A DNA stretch of 64,000 nucleotides, taken from contig JBAJFG010000019.1 of NCBI GenBank assembly GCA_037903475.1, positions 4,525,001 through 4,589,000 on the forward strand. The letters are read 5' to 3'. This document shows positions 59,101-64,000 of the stretch, one piece after another. The notes below the pieces were generated by a model. That model was given only the letters and a program-made list of their open reading frames with translations, ran no database searches and had not been told where the DNA came from. The DNA is from Ancylostoma caninum. Its lineage: Eukaryota > Nematoda > Chromadorea > Rhabditida > Ancylostomatidae. The position numbers and the translations under genes are program-made. Each line of letters opens with the position of its first letter. Within the stretch, counting starts at the first letter, position 1.

Positions 59101-62100
59101 AATTTAACCAGCCAAGATGAAATAATTTGGATCTTGTGATCGATAAAGGGAGCTTCCGTTTAACTGACCAGCCATCAATTGCAGTAATTGCTGATTGGAG
59201 AGCGATATGATCGGTGGTATCTACTATACTTTTGTACATTTTTATGTCATCCGCTAACATCTTACATGAGGCATTGTATTGGCTAATCAATTCAGGGATT
59301 TCCCCAGGACTTGCTTTTTAAAACTTCAGAGAGTTGCACATTCTTAGAGTCGCTCATTTCATTGTAAACTTGAAAGGTTTTCGTTATAGGGATGAGCTGT
59401 TTTAAACTACCCAAAAAACGCTGCTTATTTTCTCATCAAAAATCCTATCTATAAAATGGAATCCTAAAAAAATTTCTACCTCCAAATTTTAAATTATGGA
59501 ACATGGAACGGTAAGTTGGCTCTCACATCCATACTCATTTACTCTGATACTTTGATGGCCATTCACACAGCTACTAGAGACTCCATTGAAATCCAACAGA
59601 CCATCGTATTTACATATTTATTTACTGTTCATTCGTTTTATTATTTTGTCTAATTTTCTATCGCAATTATGTTTTTACACCTGTCCTGAGAAGTTTATCA
59701 ACTGAATTAATTATGCTTCTTTGTCTTCAGAAGAAGATCTCTTCCCGGAATCGCAAGGTCATTGGTTCCAATTTCCTCCAGCAGGAAATACCTTAGACAG
59801 CCCACACCGCGGATTCCGCAATACTTATTCCAGAGGAGACAGATGAAGTCACCTTTCATTGGAAGCTAACAAACAAACCAGCACTGCTGCATGTCCGCTG
59901 CCACCTCATCGCCTCCAAAATGCATGTAATTATCTTGAAAGAGTGCCAGTGCTTCCTGAAAAATAGTTAGAAATCGTTCAAGTCCACTTTTATAAAATAT
60001 TCTTCGCTCAAGTTGTCTCCTCACAGCGAAAAATTCGGAAAGAAACTCGAAATTTGACGGTAATGTAGGATCAATAATGTCTGGAAGTTGATCCACAGAT
60101 CCTACGGCGTTGTAACACGTTGGCAGCAGATTCGGAATGGATTTCCCCCATGATCCAGAATGTCCTAAGTTCACAGAAGATCACGAACTCCATTGCAGTA
60201 GTGCTATGGCAGGAAGTGTGCTAACTGACGAGCCACTATTTCCTGACATACCTGGAGTGTCAAATTCTGGAACCACTCGTATCCCTCGAAGTCGCGCATA
60301 ATCCATCACCCTCTTGATGTCGGTTATGGAATAGATATGAGCAGGCGTGTATGCTCCCTTGAATATGTGCTAGTAAACCACATCAGGTAAAATTCACGAA
60401 GTTTGAGGGTTCCAGGGGTTGACAACGTTCAATGAAATCCCTACGAGTTTAGAGGACGCAATCGCTGGCGTCATTGAGTACGCTAAATTTTGATCGCTTT
60501 TGAAACAAGAGTTAACGGCCTAATATTTAGGAATTGCTAAGGCATGATGCTGCAGATTGTGAGTTCCCTTACAAACACGAACTTGCAACAGTAAAGCCAA
60601 TTCTTGGCATTTTGATAGAAATAGTGGACATTGAGCCAATTCCCTTCACTTGCAGTGGAATAAATAGTTTTATTTGGTGGTAGCACTGATAATGTGTTAA
60701 AGCGAGAAAAATATCTCTGAGAACCAGTAGTTGGTTGCACTCGACTGAAATACAAGGGTGGGCCAAAGTTACAAAAGCAACGAGCGTTTTGCTTCTAAAG
60801 GAACTTGTAATGCCGTGGAGTTATAGCATATCCTGTTGGAATATCTGCTAAATATATTTTACCAGAACACTGCTGTGGAGTACAGTTTCCGATTGGTTTG
60901 GGACTGGGTTAGGAATATGTACATGTATTTTGGGACCTATCGATTTCATCGAGTGGCCTCCCCGCAATCCTTTAGTCCTCAATCAATGTGGTTAGAAGGC
61001 ACCTATGATCCTCGAGACATTTGCTTGTTCCAAACATCAAGCAAATTTGGATTCGGAGGAAAATTTCTTCATAGCTATGGGGATGAACCTGAACCATTTG
61101 AGCTCAGAAGTCAACGTCCTCACACAGCGTCTCAGTGCCTGTGTCGAAGCTAGTAGAGAACATCTCGAGAAGAATTTTAGTGGCCCACGATTTGACGCAT
61201 TCAACGAGTCTTATGAACTCACGAAAATGTCACAAAATTGTTCATATTACACATAATTTCTTATTTCTGGAAGCCTTTCTTTTTATTACCGTAATTCTGG
61301 CCCCTGTCTACTAACTGAGCAAGTTCAACAGCTCATAATGAAAACTTACCAACAACGACATGTTGGCATACTTTGCGGAAGTGTAGGGGAACGACTCGCT
61401 ATCGACTATGTGCCAGTGTAGGACATTCATTTTATTCTGGCTCATCACATCCTGAAAGTGCACAAGTACGGTCATGCGGTCATAGGTACAGGTCAGCCTC
61501 ACGACAGGAGATGTTGTCAAGCATGGAGAATTTAGAGCGTGAACATCACGCAGTGAACTATACCCTACACAACATGGAATACCATCTTGAACAAGCGAAT
61601 CTTTTCTTCCTGAGCTGTCACGCTAATGCGCAGTTTGGATTTCCGTGTAGCGGTGAATCCCACTGCTCATACATAGAATTCTCTGCGCCAGCACCTTCGC
61701 CTTGTTTAAAGCAGTGTCTCAGGCAGTTACCCACTAAATTTTGCTTCGACCAATAACTTTGTGATAATAATATCGCTTACATAAGTGAAGCATAGAATCA
61801 GGACCATTGAAGATATTACCAAAATCTAGCAAAGCCTAGAAAACCTGATAACTTGTTCTACCAAATGCTGCAGTATCACAGGAAGCGAGATGAAATGCCG
61901 CGCGGTGTCGATGAGAGTGCCTCGGTGCGGAAATCGCGGCTTATCCGTAACCGTTGCTGTTCTCACACGATACTGAAACGCGAAACTCATGTAGTATGTA
62001 GCAAACTCCAAATTAGGAGAGATCTACTCTAAGCACATGACCGCTAATGTTACTGGAGGGAGGATTTTTTTCAGCCGGAAATATCCGGAAAGAACATACC

Positions 62101-63874
62101 TGATTCTTGGCCGGTTGGTAAACTAGCTGGCCAAAAGTTTCGATACCTCTCAGCACGCCCCATACCTCAGCAGCGGCGAGGGTAGCAATTCCTTTATTCC
62201 TATCCACAACTAGTTTGTCTACAAAAAATCTCTATTTTGAAATTTGCATAACAAGCACCATAAAGTGCTGAAGTAGGTCGTAACTATTATGTTGTTGCAT
62301 AATAATGCACGTTTTCGAGCTTTCGTTTCCGAGCCCTGCAACTCGCGTCAACATCAATCTTATTAATTAAGTGGTATGCAATCGTTCGAACTTTAAATAT
62401 GTACCGAAACTATGATGGTATTCCGAGCAGTTCGTGATGTAATGCTGCCGAGTTCAAGTTAACAGAAGTGCATTCGGTAAAATTCTGTTCATTTTTTCTG
62501 TTCTGTTCTGTTTTAAAAATTCTGCTTTGGCATCTTCTGTTCCAGTATCAAGAATTAGACTAAAACGTGGGTTTCATTCAAAATAGAGAGTAGGGTTTAG
62601 CAGGTCATGATATACGTCACAAAAAAAGGCATAAGTTCATAAGTTCATAAGGTCATATAGTGAGGCACAGAAAATTTACAACATCTCACATCAGTGGAGA
62701 GAATTACCCGCGCTTTTTTTGGACCGAAAACACCGCATTATCTTCGCACCAACCTAATAATTTAAATCTCGAAAGAACTATTCATTGGGAGGAGGGGTAG
62801 CTTTCGTGCCACTCCTTCGGCAGTCGATGAAGTGGGAAATAATCGCACTAAGACAGAACTGTTACTATATTGGCCAGATGGTGAGAAGCATTTCTCATTA
62901 ATTTCTTCCCGTTTTACAGCAGTCTGCATGTGTAGAACATCAATGGCGCTGCATACACCTCTTCTATAATAGATGGGTGGCTCAGGATTTTAGAGCAACA
63001 GCAGGCGTCAGTCAGAGGGATCACTAATCTAAAAGGCAAGGGATAGAATGGCGGCGTGCCACGGAATTAGGGCTGCAGGAAAGAGCATTGATTTGTGGAG
63101 TGAACCTTCGCGTGGAAAGTCTGATTTTTCTACTACAGGAACTCCTGTCATCTCCTCCCAGTTACATAATACTAAGAAAAATTGCGTACACGATTCGTCC
63201 ATTTCTAGTTGCGGATATGTGGTATCGCATCCTTTTGTCACAGTGATAGATAGAGTTGTGAGGGTTGCAGGAAGATCCGAGTAAGAAGCCTGAACATTGC
63301 GTGACTATTATAACAATGTAAGATGAATCCAGTTCCCTTGTAAGCCTTCATAACTCTCATAGTCATTTTCTGCAATGCAAATGGAACAACGAAGGGTTTA
63401 ATCACTGAATTCTGAACACTCACAATCTTTGACTTTTCACACTGAATTCTGAACACTCACAATCTTTGCACATTTTCCTGTACTTATTTTGCTGCTACAG
63501 AACAAAATAAGTATATTGTGAAAACAATGGAAACATCGCCTCAAGGCAATCTTTTGTAATTTAAATCACTAGAGGAGGTTGCAGCACTTACTGACTTAGG
63601 TTTAGTTTCACTTACCGGATCATACAGTGGAAACGCTAGCTTTTGATATCTGTCGATAGCTTTGTCCACCACATCACACGCACCAATCTGAATGCATAAC
63701 AGCCATCATCTGCAGTTCTCCTTTAATCAGAAAATTGCGGTACTGCGCTACACACACTGAAGCAGACTTGAATTATACCAACTTACCTTCGAAGTGAAGT
63801 GGAACTGACCAGGATTGATGGTGTGATTGTAGGTATCGTAGTTGATAGAATGTGGTAACGGCCAAACGCCACCC
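56124..63874 (-). CDS. hex-1-like: beta-N-acetylhexosaminidase (GH20), upstream tandem copy, 5' end outside window
   Basis: Paralogue of 33498-40337 in the same orientation. Exons 2-16, 5' to 3': 63874-63787, 63687-63616, 63289-63190, 62218-62100, 61972-61862, 61451-61350, 60357-60252, 60164-60025, 59955-59879, 57821-57738, 57383-57305, 56839-56730, 56642-56513, 56442-56369 and 56310-56124 (1579 nt). Every length equals the other copy's exon except exon 14, which is 9 nt longer. Exon 1 with the signal peptide lies past 64000. All landmarks are kept: [25 protein letters not shown], catalytic HFGGDEV and [10 protein letters not shown]. By hand alignment it is about 75% identical to the other copy in exon 5 and about 66% in exon 9. 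Exon 14 reads WYLDL where the other copy reads WYLNY. The frame is intact throughout, so the gene is probably active. Intron 10 is about 2 kb and holds a LINE fragment. Confidence 0.95.
58522..59290 (-). pseudogene. non-LTR retrotransposon (LINE) reverse transcriptase fragment in intron 10
   Basis: On the minus strand, 59290-58850 is open for 146 codons. It starts just before the reverse transcriptase active-site box ([11 protein letters not shown], with both catalytic Asp) and runs through the palm and thumb ([38 protein letters not shown] end). The same reading continues with frame changes to about 58522 ([20 protein letters not shown]). The motif order fits the CR1/Jockey side of LINEs. 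The endonuclease and first half of the reverse transcriptase are missing, as expected for a 5'-truncated copy. The host intron is about 2057 bp here and 58 bp in the paralogue. Confidence 0.82.
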
Positions 63875-64000
63875 CTTCAAGGAGAACATTAAATGGAGAT
63901 CTTCCTAGCAGTTGACTTGGCTGCTCATCACGCATGCCCTTGAAAGTTGTAATAACAACCTTTCCCTTCATAAGATCGATATCGTAATGTTGATGTATTC

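Noticed and set aside
33498..63874. The two hexosaminidase genes forming one operon
   Set aside because: They are 15.8 kb apart with a large retrotransposon between them, far beyond the spacing of nematode operons, and each has its own poly(A) signal.
56124..64000. Upstream hexosaminidase copy as a pseudogene
   Set aside because: All 15 visible exons keep frame, splice sites and catalytic residues. Missing exon 1 is explained by the window edge.

Overview
The window looks like chromosomal DNA from a parasitic or clade V nematode, most likely a hookworm or another strongylid. This rests on AT-rich sequence with GT-AG introns, a beta-hexosaminidase gene split into 16 small exons, decayed mariner and Tc1-type elements, and a BEL/Pao retrotransposon with an envelope-like region, a type known from nematodes. 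The genus is inference. No tRNA, rRNA, CRISPR array or bacterial-style gene was found.

From 1 to about 31.9 kb I recognise no host gene. The sequence is AT-rich and full of short shadow ORFs and repeats. The repeats are foldback elements (474-656, 24079-24322, 25599-25694), an AATG microsatellite (8906-9003), a 517-bp Tc1-type element (9454-9970), a decayed mariner (14880-15793), a 12-bp minisatellite (18925-19060), and two copies of a ~0.95-kb element carrying a 59-bp minisatellite (20473-21403 and 26132-27118). A second mariner with precise ends lies at 31921-33190.

From 33.5 to 64 kb, two GH20 beta-N-acetylhexosaminidase genes lie head to tail on the minus strand. The downstream copy (33498-40337) is complete: its 16 exons add up to 551 codons with no frame break. 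The upstream copy (56124-63874) shows exons 2-16, and its first exon lies past the right edge. Fourteen of the 15 comparable exons have identical lengths, so this is a tandem duplication. The copies differ at the residue pair that in mammals separates the alpha and beta subunits (Asn-Tyr in one, Asp-Leu in the other), which suggests diverged substrate preference.

The 15.8 kb between the two genes is filled by a degenerate BEL/Pao LTR retrotransposon (41716-53957, plus strand). It has gag, protease, RT, RNase H and integrase remains, a phlebovirus-Gc-like envelope region and an extra zinc-knuckle ORF before the 3' LTR. Two other elements have inserted into it: one in gag (about 43048-44788, with a 60-bp minisatellite and a long hairpin) and one in RNase H (about 47434-49057). 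A tyrosine-recombinase fragment of DIRS/PAT type follows at 54420-55115. Intron 10 of the upstream hexosaminidase gene holds a non-LTR reverse transcriptase fragment (58522-59290). The 59-bp and 60-bp minisatellites appear to be diverged versions of one unit.
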